Positions 43,643-53,144 are shown, counted from the stretch's first letter. The stretch: DNA of 64,000 nucleotides from Haliea sp. E1-2-M8 (GCF_030649675.1 NZ_JAUTDR010000001.1:334258-398257); one strand, 5' to 3'. Notes: generated from the sequence alone by a model not told the origin. Made by a program: numbers and translations.

Positions 43643-44533
43643 ATGGCGCAAGTCGCGTTTATCGGCCTCGGCAACATGGGCGGCCCCATGGCCAGCAATC
43701 TGGTCAAGGCCGGCCATACCGTACAGGTGTTTGATCTCTCCGAGGCTGCCTGCCAGCAGCTCGCGGACGCTGGAGCCACGGTCGCAGCCTCCGCCAGTGA
43801 TGCGGTGGTTGGCGCCGAGTACGTGATCTCCATGCTGCCCGCGGGCAAGCACGTGGCCGGCGTTTATCTGGGTGACGACGGCCTGCTGGCACAGCTTGGC
43901 AGCGGTACCACCGTGCTCGACTGCAGCACCATCGACGCCCCCACCTCGCGTGAGGTTGGCAAGGCCGCGGCGGACCTGGGTATCGGCTTCATGGACGCGC
44001 CGGTCTCCGGCGGCGTTGCCGCGGCCGCGGCGGGCACCCTGGCGTTCATGTGCGGTGGTGAAGCTGCCACCTTCGAGAAAGCGAAGATCATCCTCGCCGA
44101 TATGGGCAAGAACATCTTTCACGCCGGAACCGCGGGTGCGGGCCAGGTGGCCAAGGGCTGCAACAACATGCTCCTGGCGATCCACATGATCGGCACCTGT
44201 GAGGCGCTGGAAATGGGCGTGCGCAACGGCCTGGACCCAAAGGTTCTGTCCGAGATCATGCTCGCCAGCTCCGGCCGCAACTGGTCGCTGGAAGTCTACA
44301 ACCCCTACCCCGGGGTGATGGAAAAGGCGCCCGCCAGCAACGATTACAAGCCCGGATTCATGGTCGACCTGATGGCCAAGGACCTGGGCCTGGCGATGGC
44401 TATTGCCGAGCACAGCGGGGTGGACAACCGCATGGGCAAGCTGGCCCGGCAGTTGTACACCCAGCTGCAGGAAGACGGCATGGGCCAGCAGGATTTCTCC
44501 AGCGTGATGCAGAAGCTGGCGGCCAAATCCTGA
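43643..44533 (+). CDS. mmsB: 3-hydroxyisobutyrate dehydrogenase
   Basis: 296 aa NAD-dependent enzyme making methylmalonate semialdehyde from 3-hydroxyisobutyrate. N-terminal Rossmann motif GLGNMGGPMASNL, substrate site DAPVSGGVAAAAAGTL, catalytic Lys in GQVAKGCNNMLL, and the C-terminal KDLGLAMA helix are all typical. Last gene of the valine operon; it ends 7 bp from the convergent amidohydrolase gene. Confidence 0.95.
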   Translation: MAQVAFIGLGNMGGPMASNLVKAGHTVQVFDLSEAACQQLADAGATVAASASDAVVGAEYVISMLPAGKHVAGVYLGDDGLLAQLGSGTTVLDCSTIDAPTSREVGKAAADLGIGFMDAPVSGGVAAAAAGTLAFMCGGEAATFEKAKIILADMGKNIFHAGTAGAGQVAKGCNNMLLAIHMIGTCEALEMGVRNGLDPKVLSEIMLASSGRNWSLEVYNPYPGVMEKAPASNDYKPGFMVDLMAKDLGLAMAIAEHSGVDNRMGKLARQLYTQLQEDGMGQQDFSSVMQKLAAKS

Positions 44534-44540
44534 GCGTGCT

Positions 44541-46025
44541 TCAGGCTCCCCAGCGCATCAGGTTGAGGAACTCGCGCCGGTTCTTCGGGCCGTAGGTGCG
44601 AAAATGCGGGTCGGGTTGCGCGCGGTAGTCGCTGCGCAGGGCGGCCACCGTATCCAGGCCGAAGCGGGGCATTAGATCCGCCACCTGCTGGCCGTAGGGC
44701 TTGAGCGCGTTGAGCCCGAATACCTTGGCGCGCAGCGCCGCCGTCATCTTCGGGTAGCCGTATAGCTGCTGCAGCTTGTCCGCGATCTGGAAGCTGCGGA
44801 AGGCCTGAATCTGGTCCTGTGGCGAGCCGTACCAGATCGAGTCGGTGCCCCAGAGCACGTTGTCCTCCCCCACGTAGCTCAGCAGCTTGCCCAGGCTGTG
44901 GGCGGCGCTGTCCGGATCCCGCATCAGGTAGCGCCAGGTGCTCCCCAGCTCTGCATAGACATTGCTGTTGGGGGCGATGCCGTTGTCCCGCAGCGACGTT
45001 ACCAGGGCGTCGATACCATCCTCCCGGTTCGGGTCGTAGGGCCCCTCGGCGGTCCCCGCCACATAGCCCGAGTGGTACACCAGGAAGCTCAAGTCCGGGT
45101 ACAGTTTGGCGACCCGGCCGATATCGGCGCAGGTGGAGTGTTCGTAGGACTCCGGGCCGAAGGGCAGGCCCTTGTGTATCGCGACGATCTTCACGCCCAG
45201 CTTGCGTGCCTTGTCGAGAAAGGGAATGCCGGTGTCCTCGTCGTCCAGCCAGTAGCCCTTGCCCTCCGGGCCCCACTGCGTATAGGTCTTCCAGGCGCTG
45301 ACGCCCCAGTGTTGCGCCAGTTCGTCCATGGCGTCCAGGTCACCGGGCTGGTTGGGATTGACCCGGCCGTGCAGCAGCAGGCGGTGGCTGCCGTTCATCC
45401 GCTCGACGATTTCCGCCGTGGCCGCCGCTTCCTCGATCGTGAGTGGCTCCGCGTCCGCGCGCGAGGGCACGAAGGACAGCACCATCAGGTCGGTGTCGGA
45501 ATCCATGAACACATCCTGCACGAACTGCTCCGAGTTGAAGCAGTCCAGGTAAGCCCGCCCGGACCGATCGCGGCCCGACCCTTCACCCGCCTCGCAACTG
45601 GCATTGGGGAGGCCGGACAGGGGGCGGGCGTCCTCCGGCAGCTTTTGGGTCCAGGCGCCGGTCGGGTTCACGAAGTGGCCCTGCACGTCGAAGATAAACT
45701 CGTTGCCCTCGACGCCCGCGGCTGCCAGCTCGGGGTCCAGGGCCGCCTCCGGGTCCAGCTCGAAATAGCCGCCGCGTTCGCCGCTGGCGGCATAGGCGCT
45801 GTTGAAGGCGAGCAGGGTGCTGGCGGCACCGCAGGCGCTGACCAGGAACGAACGACGGTCGACGCCCCGGCGGCGCGCGCTGCGGTCGGCATTCTCCAGC
45901 GCCAGGCGATTGGCGTGGTGATGAATGGCGTCCAGCGGGATGGGCATGAACTCCCCGTTGGAGGTAGTGTCCAGCTTGATCGGCAAGCGGATGCCATCAG
46001 GGTCCTGCTGCATTGTCCTGGCCAT
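44541..46025 (-). CDS. Tat-exported amidohydrolase family protein
   Basis: 494 aa. A twin-arginine signal VDRRSFLVSACGAASTLLAF begins unusually late, with the two arginines at 57-58 after a hydrophilic N-terminus. The mature part is an amidohydrolase_2-type barrel: FDVQGHFVNP at its start, HGRVNPNQPGDL, VAIHKGLPFGPESYEHSTC, FLVYHSGYV, and the late WGTDSIWYG aspartate. It should be a folded, metal-loaded periplasmic hydrolase or decarboxylase; the substrate is unknown. GAGG lies 10 nt before the ATG. Confidence 0.85.
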   Translation of the reverse strand: MARTMQQDPDGIRLPIKLDTTSNGEFMPIPLDAIHHHANRLALENADRSARRRGVDRRSFLVSACGAASTLLAFNSAYAASGERGGYFELDPEAALDPELAAAGVEGNEFIFDVQGHFVNPTGAWTQKLPEDARPLSGLPNASCEAGEGSGRDRSGRAYLDCFNSEQFVQDVFMDSDTDLMVLSFVPSRADAEPLTIEEAAATAEIVERMNGSHRLLLHGRVNPNQPGDLDAMDELAQHWGVSAWKTYTQWGPEGKGYWLDDEDTGIPFLDKARKLGVKIVAIHKGLPFGPESYEHSTCADIGRVAKLYPDLSFLVYHSGYVAGTAEGPYDPNREDGIDALVTSLRDNGIAPNSNVYAELGSTWRYLMRDPDSAAHSLGKLLSYVGEDNVLWGTDSIWYGSPQDQIQAFRSFQIADKLQQLYGYPKMTAALRAKVFGLNALKPYGQQVADLMPRFGLDTVAALRSDYRAQPDPHFRTYGPKNRREFLNLMRWGA

Positions 46026-46186
46026 GGTGGTGAGTCCTCGTTCTGGTCATTGTTGAGTCCCTATGTTAGTTCATTGCCGGGAGTCGCGTAACTTGAACTG
46101 GCTGGCGCTAATGCCGCTCCGGGCTGGGCAAGCCGCGCGCGGGTGCGGATACTGTTGCCACTCCAATAACAGAAGGTAGCGATCTC

Positions 46187-47062
46187 ATGCAGAATTTCTC
46201 CGATACAGTGGCCGTGGTAACCGGCGGCGCCAGCGGCATTGGCCGCGCCCTGGTCAAGGCCCTGTTGCAGGAAGGCGCCCACGTGGTGATGGCGGATGTC
46301 GAGCAGTCCGCATTGGACCGCGTTACCGCAGAGTTTGCCGCGCTGGGTGATATCCACGGCGTGGTCACAGACGTGGCGGACGCGGATTCGGTCAATAGTC
46401 TGGCTGACCAGGTGTTCGAGCGCCACGGCCGTTGCCACCTGCTGTTCAACAATGCCGGCGTCGCCGCGCCTTCGGCCAATATCTGGGAGACCACGCCCAA
46501 TGACTGGAAGTGGGTGCACGGGGTCAACGTGCTGGGGGTAGTGCACGGCATCCAGGCATTCGTGCCACGGATGATCGCCTCCGGCGAGCCGGGCTACGTC
46601 ATCAACACCTCCTCCGGGGATGGTGGCATCTCCGCGCTGCCCTACCAGTCGGTGTACGCCTCCAGCAAGGCGGCGGTGTCCTGCCTGACCGAGTGCCTGG
46701 CGGCGCAGTTGCAGTCCCAGGGCACGGCCCTGGGCGCCTCGGTGTTCTACCCCTCCGGCGGACTGCTGGATACCGGCATCTGGACTACGGATCGCAACCG
46801 CCCGTCGACCCTCGCGCGGGAGCAGCCCGCGGTGCCGGCGCCGACCATCGAGCAGTTCAAGGAGGCGGCGGCCAGCGCCGGTTGGGAACTCCAGTTCCAG
46901 GATCTGGACGAACTGGCCCAGTACTGCCTGCAGGGTATCCGTGAGCAGCGCTTCGTGATCATGATCGGACTGGAGGACGCGGCGCAGACCCTGCAGCAGC
47001 GGGCAGAACGCATTGGCCGCGCCGAGCTGCCCATCGACGAGGCGGAAGTGCCACAGCTTTAG
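46187..47062 (+). CDS. Short-chain dehydrogenase/reductase
   Basis: 291 aa NAD(P)-dependent oxidoreductase. Cofactor motif TGGASGIG, NNAGVAAP, catalytic Ser in NTSSGDGG, and YASSK with the Tyr/Lys pair. The C-terminal 60 residues (QLQFQ region onward) are longer than the minimal fold. It stands alone on the plus strand and overlaps the end of thpR by 4 bp. Substrate unknown. Confidence 0.9.
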   Translation: MQNFSDTVAVVTGGASGIGRALVKALLQEGAHVVMADVEQSALDRVTAEFAALGDIHGVVTDVADADSVNSLADQVFERHGRCHLLFNNAGVAAPSANIWETTPNDWKWVHGVNVLGVVHGIQAFVPRMIASGEPGYVINTSSGDGGISALPYQSVYASSKAAVSCLTECLAAQLQSQGTALGASVFYPSGGLLDTGIWTTDRNRPSTLAREQPAVPAPTIEQFKEAAASAGWELQFQDLDELAQYCLQGIREQRFVIMIGLEDAAQTLQQRAERIGRAELPIDEAEVPQL

Positions 47063-47586
47063 GGCTCCAGCTGCCAGTGTTCCAGCGCCTGGTAGCTGGC
47101 GCCCTGGCGTCCCAATTGTGATTCAAACAAGGTGAAGTGGGCGTAGGCCAGGGTAATGGCCGGCAGGACCGCTGGCGCAGGCGGTGGTTCGGTACAGCCC
47201 CGGTACAGCGTCACATGGGGGGCGAAGGGCCTCTTCTCCAACCTGGCGCCAACCATTCCGCCCACATGCTGCAGCTTGCGGGCCAGTGCCGCAAGCTCCG
47301 GCGCCGGCTGCGACGGCCCCGCCCAGTAGATGCCGGGTTTGGGCCAGTATCCCACCTGATCCAGTAATATTTTCCCGGCGCCGCCATGCGGGCCCGGCTC
47401 CAGTGCATCAACGGCCCGGCAGAGTGTGTCCAGCCTCCGGTTGTCTACCTCGCCAATGAAGGCCAGGGTAATATGGAAGTTGGCCGCGGGCACCGCGCGG
47501 CCAGCGGCGATGCCGTAACGGTCGCGCCAGTCGGCCAGCGCCCGGCGGGTGTCGCTGTCGGTTTCAAGTCCGAAAAAAATACGCAT
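47059..47586 (-). CDS. thpR: RNA 2',3'-cyclic phosphodiesterase (2H family)
   Basis: 175 aa. Opens RNA 2',3'-cyclic phosphates; formerly called 2'-5' RNA ligase. The two HxT motifs of the 2H fold are present: FHITLAFIG near 42-50 and APHVTLYRG near 125-133. The N-terminus MRIFFGLETD is characteristic. GGAGG lies 10 nt before the start. Downstream of a crotonase gene by 6 bp, likely in the same operon. Confidence 0.93.
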   Translation of the reverse strand: MRIFFGLETDSDTRRALADWRDRYGIAAGRAVPAANFHITLAFIGEVDNRRLDTLCRAVDALEPGPHGGAGKILLDQVGYWPKPGIYWAGPSQPAPELAALARKLQHVGGMVGARLEKRPFAPHVTLYRGCTEPPPAPAVLPAITLAYAHFTLFESQLGRQGASYQALEHWQLEP

Positions 47587-47592
47587 GCAGAT

Positions 47593-48387
47593 TCATCCTC
47601 CCCGGGGGGCCTCGAATTTTCCGTGGCGTCCGGCACCGCCGGCAAACCTTTCGGCACCGGCAATGGCTTCGGCGAAGACCACCGGGTAGCCCTGCCGCCC
47701 CTCGTTCTGCAGTGCCGCGGCCAGGTCCAGGTCCCACTGCGCCAGAGCCGAAGCCCGGTCCGCCAGCATGCATTGCTGCGGGAAGGCGGCGATTTCGGCC
47801 GCCAGCGCCTCGGCGGCTGCGCGCGCGGTACCGTCCGCTACCACGCGATTGGCCAGGCCCATCTGCAGCGCTTCGGCGGCGGCGACCGGGCGCCCGGTGA
47901 GGATCATGTCCAGGGCCCGGCCCTGGCCGACTACCCGCGGCAGGCGCACCGTCCCGCCGTCGATCAGGGGTACGCCCCAGCGTCGGCAGAACACGCCAAA
48001 TACAGCGGAGTCCGCCGCCACTCGCAGGTCGCAGAGTAGCGCCAGTTCCAGTCCGCCGGCGACCGCATAACCTTCAATCGCTGCAATCACCGGCTTGGAA
48101 AGCTGCATCCGGCTCGGCCCCATGGGTCCGGGCCCCACACCCTCCGGATCCACCTCATTGCGCAGGGCCGGATCATGCATCGCGGTCAGGTCGGCGCCGG
48201 CGCAAAAGTTGCCGCCGGCACCGCGGAGTACGGCCACCCGCAGGTTGTCATCGTGCTCGAATTGCTCGAAAGCCGCGCGCAGCGAATCCGCGGTGGGGCG
48301 ATCAACGGCGTTGCGCTTTTCCGGGCGGTTAAGGGTGATGGTGCAGACCGGGCCTGCGATGTCGACGATGACTGCCTCTGTGCTCAT
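47593..48387 (-). CDS. Enoyl-CoA hydratase/isomerase family protein
   Basis: 264 aa crotonase. Oxyanion-hole motifs FCAGADLTAMHD and GYAVAGGLELALLCDLRVA; the region RRWGVPLIDGGTVRLPRVVG carries an Asp-Gly pair where many hydratases have a catalytic Glu, so the precise reaction (hydratase, isomerase or other) is uncertain. GAGGAG lies 7 nt before the ATG. Lies between the second Ser/Thr kinase gene and thpR on one strand with gaps of 16 and 6 bp. Confidence 0.88.
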   Translation of the reverse strand: MSTEAVIVDIAGPVCTITLNRPEKRNAVDRPTADSLRAAFEQFEHDDNLRVAVLRGAGGNFCAGADLTAMHDPALRNEVDPEGVGPGPMGPSRMQLSKPVIAAIEGYAVAGGLELALLCDLRVAADSAVFGVFCRRWGVPLIDGGTVRLPRVVGQGRALDMILTGRPVAAAEALQMGLANRVVADGTARAAAEALAAEIAAFPQQCMLADRASALAQWDLDLAAALQNEGRQGYPVVFAEAIAGAERFAGGAGRHGKFEAPRGG

Positions 48388-48403
48388 GTAGGGCTCCTCA
48401 ACA

Positions 48404-49768
48404 TCACTCCAGCAATCGCTCCCGCAGCTCCAACAGTTCCTCCCGGCTGCCGAGAAAGTGGTCGCGGTCGATGACAGCCTTCAGGCGCTGCAGGAGGGCG
48501 CTCTTGTCTGCGACGCTGGCCTGCGGGTCGGCCAGGTGCGCATCCACCAGGGTATCGAAGACCTCCTCCATCTCATCGGTTATCCAACGACTGCGCGGGT
48601 GCAGCTGATAGGCCTCTTCGTAGATGAGCAGGGCCTCCTCCTGTTGCCCGGCCCGGCGCGCCACCACGGCGTCACCCATCAGGTGCTCGACAGCGCGGCG
48701 GGTTTCCTTGGGCAGGGCGTCGAAGGCGACAGCCGGTGCCTGGCGCAGGCGCGCATCCGCAATCTCCCAGCCGATGTAGCCCAGCGCCAGTAGACTCACC
48801 AGGGCGGCACTTGCGGCGAGCCAGAACAGGCCACGGCGTCCCTTCCAGCCGCGCAGGAACTCGCCCGCGTCCCCAGGGCGCTGTTCGCGCTGGAAGGCCA
48901 GACCGCGGCGCAACGTGCGCCACTGGTGCCGACGCAGTCCCGGCGGGCGCTTTGGCACCAGGTTGCGTTTCCGCGCTTCGGGGGCCGGTAATCCCTGGTA
49001 GGGGTGCCGCCCGGTGAGCAGCTTGTAGCTGACGATAGCCAGTGCGTAGACGTCATCCGCCGGGTGGGCCTCCAGGCCTGCAAACATCTCCAGAGCGGCA
49101 TAGCCGGGGGTGAGGGCACTCAGCTCGCCGGTTACAAAGCGGGTGGCCTCACCGGGTTCGCGTGTGATTTCGGCGTCGTTGAGCCAGCCGGCGGGCGCCG
49201 CGCGGGCGATGCCAAAGTCGAGGATACGGGTATCACCCGTCGCGGTGAGGAAAACATTGGAAGGCTTGAAGTCTGCATGCACCACGCCTTTGGAATGAGC
49301 GTAGGCCAGACCCTGCGCCGCCCCCAGGATAATCAGCGCGACCCGTTCCCGGCTGAGACCTTCGGGGTGATCTGCAATCAGCTCATCCAGGGGCTGGCCG
49401 CTCAGCTCCTCCATGGTGATGTACACGAGACCTTCGTCGCGATCGAAATCATAGACGGTGGTGATGTTCGGATGCGCCAGGCGCTGGGCCTTGCGGGCCT
49501 CGCGTTGGAGTGCTGTGGCCATGCGTGGGTCGTGGCGGAAGCGCCCGGACAAGACCTTCAGGGCGACATGGGGTTCGCTGTCACCGGCTTCCTGTTTGCG
49601 CAGGTCCAGGGCCCGGTAAACCACGCCCATGCCCCCGCGACCGAGTACTGCCTCAATGACAAACCGCCGGTTGAGGATATGTCCGGTAGCGAGATCCGCG
49701 GTGTCTGCTGGCGTTTCCCCCCCGGGCTCCTGGCTGACTTCGGTCGCCTGATCGGCGTCGTTATCCAT
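48404..49768 (-). CDS. Membrane Ser/Thr protein kinase (paralogue of the 3050-4594 kinase)
   Basis: 454 aa. Glycine loop GRGGMGVV at 43-50, Lys71, catalytic loop HADFKPSN at 164-171, and DFG at 184-186. As in the first kinase, the HRD arginine is missing and the loop reads H-x-D-F-K-P. A helical segment with the shared RRHQWR motif (279-284) leads to a transmembrane helix at about 313-335, followed by a C-terminal TPR-like part (EEALLIYEEAYQLHPRSRW). The acidic N-terminal tail is shorter. The conserved outer domain in both paralogues suggests a shared signal or partner. It heads a leftward operon with the crotonase and thpR genes. Confidence 0.92.
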   Translation of the reverse strand: MDNDADQATEVSQEPGGETPADTADLATGHILNRRFVIEAVLGRGGMGVVYRALDLRKQEAGDSEPHVALKVLSGRFRHDPRMATALQREARKAQRLAHPNITTVYDFDRDEGLVYITMEELSGQPLDELIADHPEGLSRERVALIILGAAQGLAYAHSKGVVHADFKPSNVFLTATGDTRILDFGIARAAPAGWLNDAEITREPGEATRFVTGELSALTPGYAALEMFAGLEAHPADDVYALAIVSYKLLTGRHPYQGLPAPEARKRNLVPKRPPGLRRHQWRTLRRGLAFQREQRPGDAGEFLRGWKGRRGLFWLAASAALVSLLALGYIGWEIADARLRQAPAVAFDALPKETRRAVEHLMGDAVVARRAGQQEEALLIYEEAYQLHPRSRWITDEMEEVFDTLVDAHLADPQASVADKSALLQRLKAVIDRDHFLGSREELLELRERLLE

Positions 49769-49859
49769 GAGTGGCGTGGCCTTCCTGTTGTTATGCAGTC
49801 AGGCGCCAGCATGCCTCAGGGTGCGGGGAGATGCTACTCGAAGAGGGACATCCAGCCAG

Positions 49860-51284
49860 TCAGGTTCCTGCCTCGGTAACTCGCTTGGCGCGGAAGTTCG
49901 CCGGCATTGTGTCCCCTGGTCCTTGCAGCTGGTTGATCAGGGCCAGCTCCTCAATTGGAATCGCGGAGGGGTAGGACTTGTTGAAGGCCTCCAGCGTCAT
50001 CTTGCGCGGGACCCGCACAATGGACAACTGCAGCGGCTGCTTGTTGAGAGCCTTGGCATTGGTGAGACGCGCGAAGCTGTTCATGCTGGCACGGAAGGTC
50101 TTGTCGTATTTGGCGCGCTGCTGGGCAGGCGTGTAGCCCAGTATCCTGTAGGTGCGGCCTTCCAGTTCAACGAAGGTTACAGCCCCGCCGAGTTTGGCTT
50201 GTTCGGTTTGCATCTCGAAATTGCCTGAGATCGCGGGGAGGCCGTTGACTTTTTGCGACCCGATTCTGCCTGCCTTCATTCCCTGTTGGCTGAAGAAAGC
50301 GTTGGCGGCTTCCTTCAGACTGCCGGGGACCACCGTCATCTGGATAATTGCGTCCTCTTCCGGACTGCCGGCTACGACGGCCCGGGACTGATTCTGTGTG
50401 AGCCAGCCCTGGGGGAAATCAAGGCGGAAGGCGAGGTCTGGATGCAAAAAACGATTGCCATCGAAAAACCCCTGGCGCGGATTGTCGCCATAGTCGAGCC
50501 CGTCGATTCGCTGCAGAAATTCATCTTCGCCGATGCGGCGGTCGGTGGACGGTGGCAGTGATGCAAGCTGCTGGTTGATGCGCTGGATCCGTTCTTCCGG
50601 GTACGGGTGCGAAGCCATCCAACTCGGTACCGGGCTCTGCCCCGCCAGCTCCGCTGATTTCTGCAAAGCGGCAAAGACATTCACCATCTCCCGCACGTCA
50701 TAACCCTGCTCCAGGGCATAGCGATAGCCGAGATCATCCGCTTGTCGCTCGGCATCGCGGCCGTACTTCAGGAACAGTAACTGCAGGCCGCTCGCCGCCA
50801 GGTCGCCAAACTGCGCCACGGTGGGGCTGAGGATGGAGCCGATGCCGATGCCGAGCTGGGCGAGCTGTGACCTGCTCATCATGGTGACCGAGTGGCGCGC
50901 CGTTACATGGCCGATCTCGTGACCGAGAACAGTCACCAGTTCCGCTTCATTGCGCATCATGGCCAGCAGACCACGGGTGAAGTAAATGAATCCCCCCGGC
51001 GCAGCAAACGCATTCGGGGTCGGCTCGTCGACCACCCTGAAAGTCCAGGGCAGATCCGGCCGTTCAGACGCGCTTGCCATCTTGTCGCCGAGCTGCTGTA
51101 TATAGGCCTGGAGCTCGTCGTCCTTGACCAGGCCGAACTGCTGCTCGGCAGAGCCGGCGACTTCGCGCCCGATCTGGATTTCCTGTGCCTCTGAAACCAG
51201 AGCCAGCTGCCGGTCGCCGGTGACGGGATTGACTGCGCAGCCTGCAAGCGACAGGACAAGGAAGATAATGGCGAGACGATTCAT
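49860..51284 (-). CDS. M48 family metalloprotease lipoprotein
   Basis: 474 aa. Lipoprotein signal with LSLAGC (Cys16). The zinc motif HEIGH at 122-126 lies in VTVLGHEIGHVTARH, and the third ligand Glu is expected in RDAERQADDLGYRYA. The C-terminal 200 residues form a separate domain ending in a LysM-like stretch (RVPRKMTLEAFNKSYP). BepA/YfgC relatives maintain outer-membrane proteins in the periplasm; this one has a different C-terminus from BepA's TPR. The ATG at 51284 is chosen for the signal peptide. Confidence 0.92.
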   Translation of the reverse strand: MNRLAIIFLVLSLAGCAVNPVTGDRQLALVSEAQEIQIGREVAGSAEQQFGLVKDDELQAYIQQLGDKMASASERPDLPWTFRVVDEPTPNAFAAPGGFIYFTRGLLAMMRNEAELVTVLGHEIGHVTARHSVTMMSRSQLAQLGIGIGSILSPTVAQFGDLAASGLQLLFLKYGRDAERQADDLGYRYALEQGYDVREMVNVFAALQKSAELAGQSPVPSWMASHPYPEERIQRINQQLASLPPSTDRRIGEDEFLQRIDGLDYGDNPRQGFFDGNRFLHPDLAFRLDFPQGWLTQNQSRAVVAGSPEEDAIIQMTVVPGSLKEAANAFFSQQGMKAGRIGSQKVNGLPAISGNFEMQTEQAKLGGAVTFVELEGRTYRILGYTPAQQRAKYDKTFRASMNSFARLTNAKALNKQPLQLSIVRVPRKMTLEAFNKSYPSAIPIEELALINQLQGPGDTMPANFRAKRVTEAGT

Positions 51285-51297
51285 GTTTTTTGCCTGC

Positions 51298-51450
51298 TCA
51301 GAATTGGAAGTTGCCCGCCCCCAGCAGTCCGATAACACCAACGGCGATGAGGTAGATCGCGACAATCTTGGCCAACAGGCGCGGGAACACGAAAATCAGA
51401 ATACCGGCAATCAATGAAACAACGGGTGTCAGTGCGAGGCTCAGATCCAT
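51298..51450 (-). CDS. Small membrane protein, DUF3096 type
   Basis: 50 aa with two hydrophobic helices (LALTPVVSLIAGILIFVFP and AKIVAIYLIAVGVIGLLG), matching the DUF3096 pattern. Function unknown. Start at 51450 is supported by GGGAG 9 nt upstream. It precedes the M48 gene by 13 bp on the same strand. Confidence 0.8.
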   Translation of the reverse strand: MDLSLALTPVVSLIAGILIFVFPRLLAKIVAIYLIAVGVIGLLGAGNFQF

Positions 51451-51497
51451 AAGGTGTAACTCCCTGGTTGGTGGCAACTGCAACTGAGTGTAGCCCC

Positions 51498-52232
51498 TTA
51501 TGGTCGACAGTACACTATTTCCATCGCCAGACCCTCGGCGTCACGTTCGGCGCTGATCGGGAGGCTGCACCAACGCCCGCGCATTGACGCCGTCAGCGCG
51601 CATACCGTGGCGTCCAGTATGTCGTCCCTGGCCAACCGGGAGCGCGGGTAACGGGTGAGGGTTGACCCCACGAAACCTCCGGCTGCGGGCAAATGGCGCT
51701 CAAGCAGTGCCAGGCGCTCTTCGAAACCCGCCTCGGTTTTCTTGTTGTGTTGCATCGGCGTGCCGCCCGCCAGGCCGAAGAAACACAGCTCGGGGTGCGC
51801 CTCGCGGAGGATATTCCGGGCTTTCGCGTCCGTACGCAGCACGCTGTCCACCTCGCGAATCTTGCCGCAGATATTCCAGGTCTGCTTGCTGAGGCCTTTG
51901 CCTGTTACCTCGCGGCTGAACAGGTTGGCTTGCGCGTAGCTCTGCTGGCCGAGCACACCCCTGATGGGGGCGTTGAAGACGCTGGATGCCCGGGGGCCGA
52001 GCAGGCGCCGCGCCTCCGCATCGCACAGCCGTGCGCCGGGGCCAGATTGCGACAGGCCAATGGGTATATCGATAAACATATCATCAGCGGTGGTAGCCTG
52101 CGCCAGAATCACGCTGATGTGTGGGGCAATAGCGCCCGAGAGTTCACCGTGTGCCAGGCAGACATAGAACCAGCCGCCCTTGCAGCCATCGATGCCGAAA
52201 TGGCGCGGGGTATCGGGGTGCCGGGGAGACAT
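51498..52232 (-). CDS. DUF429 family protein
   Basis: 244 aa. The opening FGIDGCKGGWFYV and MFIDIPIGL elements are the DUF429 hallmark; the family is predicted to have an RNase H-like fold with acidic metal-binding residues (here Asp in GIDG, FIDIPIG and ARDDILDA). Other conserved stretches are CDAEARRLLG, SVFNAPIR and EAHPELCFFGL. Biochemical role unknown. It follows the transporter gene by 6 bp. Confidence 0.85.
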   Translation of the reverse strand: MSPRHPDTPRHFGIDGCKGGWFYVCLAHGELSGAIAPHISVILAQATTADDMFIDIPIGLSQSGPGARLCDAEARRLLGPRASSVFNAPIRGVLGQQSYAQANLFSREVTGKGLSKQTWNICGKIREVDSVLRTDAKARNILREAHPELCFFGLAGGTPMQHNKKTEAGFEERLALLERHLPAAGGFVGSTLTRYPRSRLARDDILDATVCALTASMRGRWCSLPISAERDAEGLAMEIVYCRP

Positions 52233-52238
52233 GGCTGG

Positions 52239-53144
52239 TTAGAGCGTCAACAGCCAATACAACAGCGGCAGGCTCAGGAACGACAACATCAGCCCCAGCC
52301 CGACTATTCCTGCTACCAGCCGCGGTGCCAGCCCCGCGCCAATGGCAATGGCGCCGGCCGAAATCATCGATGGCATGGCGGCCTGGAAAACCGCAACGCG
52401 GGTCGCCAGCCCGGCCTGTCCCATTGCCAGCCAAAGCAGCCACGCGCAGGCGGGCATCAGCAGCAGCTTGATACCCAGGGCGACGGTCAACGGCAGTACT
52501 TCGCGACGCTGGAAGCGCGCTGTCACCTGCAGGCCCACCGCGACCATCACTACCGGTATGAGAGTGGCGGCCAGCATGTCCACCAGTTGATTCGCCAGTG
52601 GCGGCAGTTGTACCCCACGCAGCAGCAGTCCCGCGATGAGGGCGATAAAGGGAGGAAAGGTAAATATCCGCGCCAGAATGGCTGTCGCAGCTGGCCGCTC
52701 CTTCGCGGAGCCGTAGAGCGCAGCAATGACCGGCGCGTACACGGCGAGCGCGATAAATGAGCCCAGCTGGTCGTAGACCACGGCGTAGGGCATGGCCTCC
52801 TGGCCAAAGAACGACTGCACCAGGGGAAAGCCGAGATACGAGGTATTACCCAGTGGTACCACGATCAACAGTGCGCCGGTGAGTTCCCGGGACCAGCGCA
52901 ACAATCGGGCGAGCGTGAGCAGCAGGGCAATAACCAGCAGCATCAGCAGCCAGGGCGTCAGTGCCGGAATCAGCAGCGCGCTGGAGACGTTCAGCAGCGG
53001 TACGTTGGCGAGAATGACTGCCGGCAAGGCCACATTGAGCGCGTAACCGTTGAGCGCGACGGCGCTGTCGGGGGGCATCCCGGGCGCGCGACGCAGCAGC
53101 AGGCCGATGCCCAGGCACGCCAGTATCAGGTAGAAGTTGTCCAT
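52239..53144 (-). CDS. AEC (auxin efflux carrier) family transporter
   Basis: 301 aa, about ten membrane helices in two five-helix halves. Family features include ALNGYALNVALPAVILANVP in the first half, GNTSYLGFPLVQSFFG at the crossover, and AAMPSMISAGAIA near the end. Bacterial members carry small organic acids; no substrate can be assigned here. The gene is divergent from bphO with 181 bp between, in which I see no clear promoter. Confidence 0.88.
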   Translation of the reverse strand: MDNFYLILACLGIGLLLRRAPGMPPDSAVALNGYALNVALPAVILANVPLLNVSSALLIPALTPWLLMLLVIALLLTLARLLRWSRELTGALLIVVPLGNTSYLGFPLVQSFFGQEAMPYAVVYDQLGSFIALAVYAPVIAALYGSAKERPAATAILARIFTFPPFIALIAGLLLRGVQLPPLANQLVDMLAATLIPVVMVAVGLQVTARFQRREVLPLTVALGIKLLLMPACAWLLWLAMGQAGLATRVAVFQAAMPSMISAGAIAIGAGLAPRLVAGIVGLGLMLSFLSLPLLYWLLTL

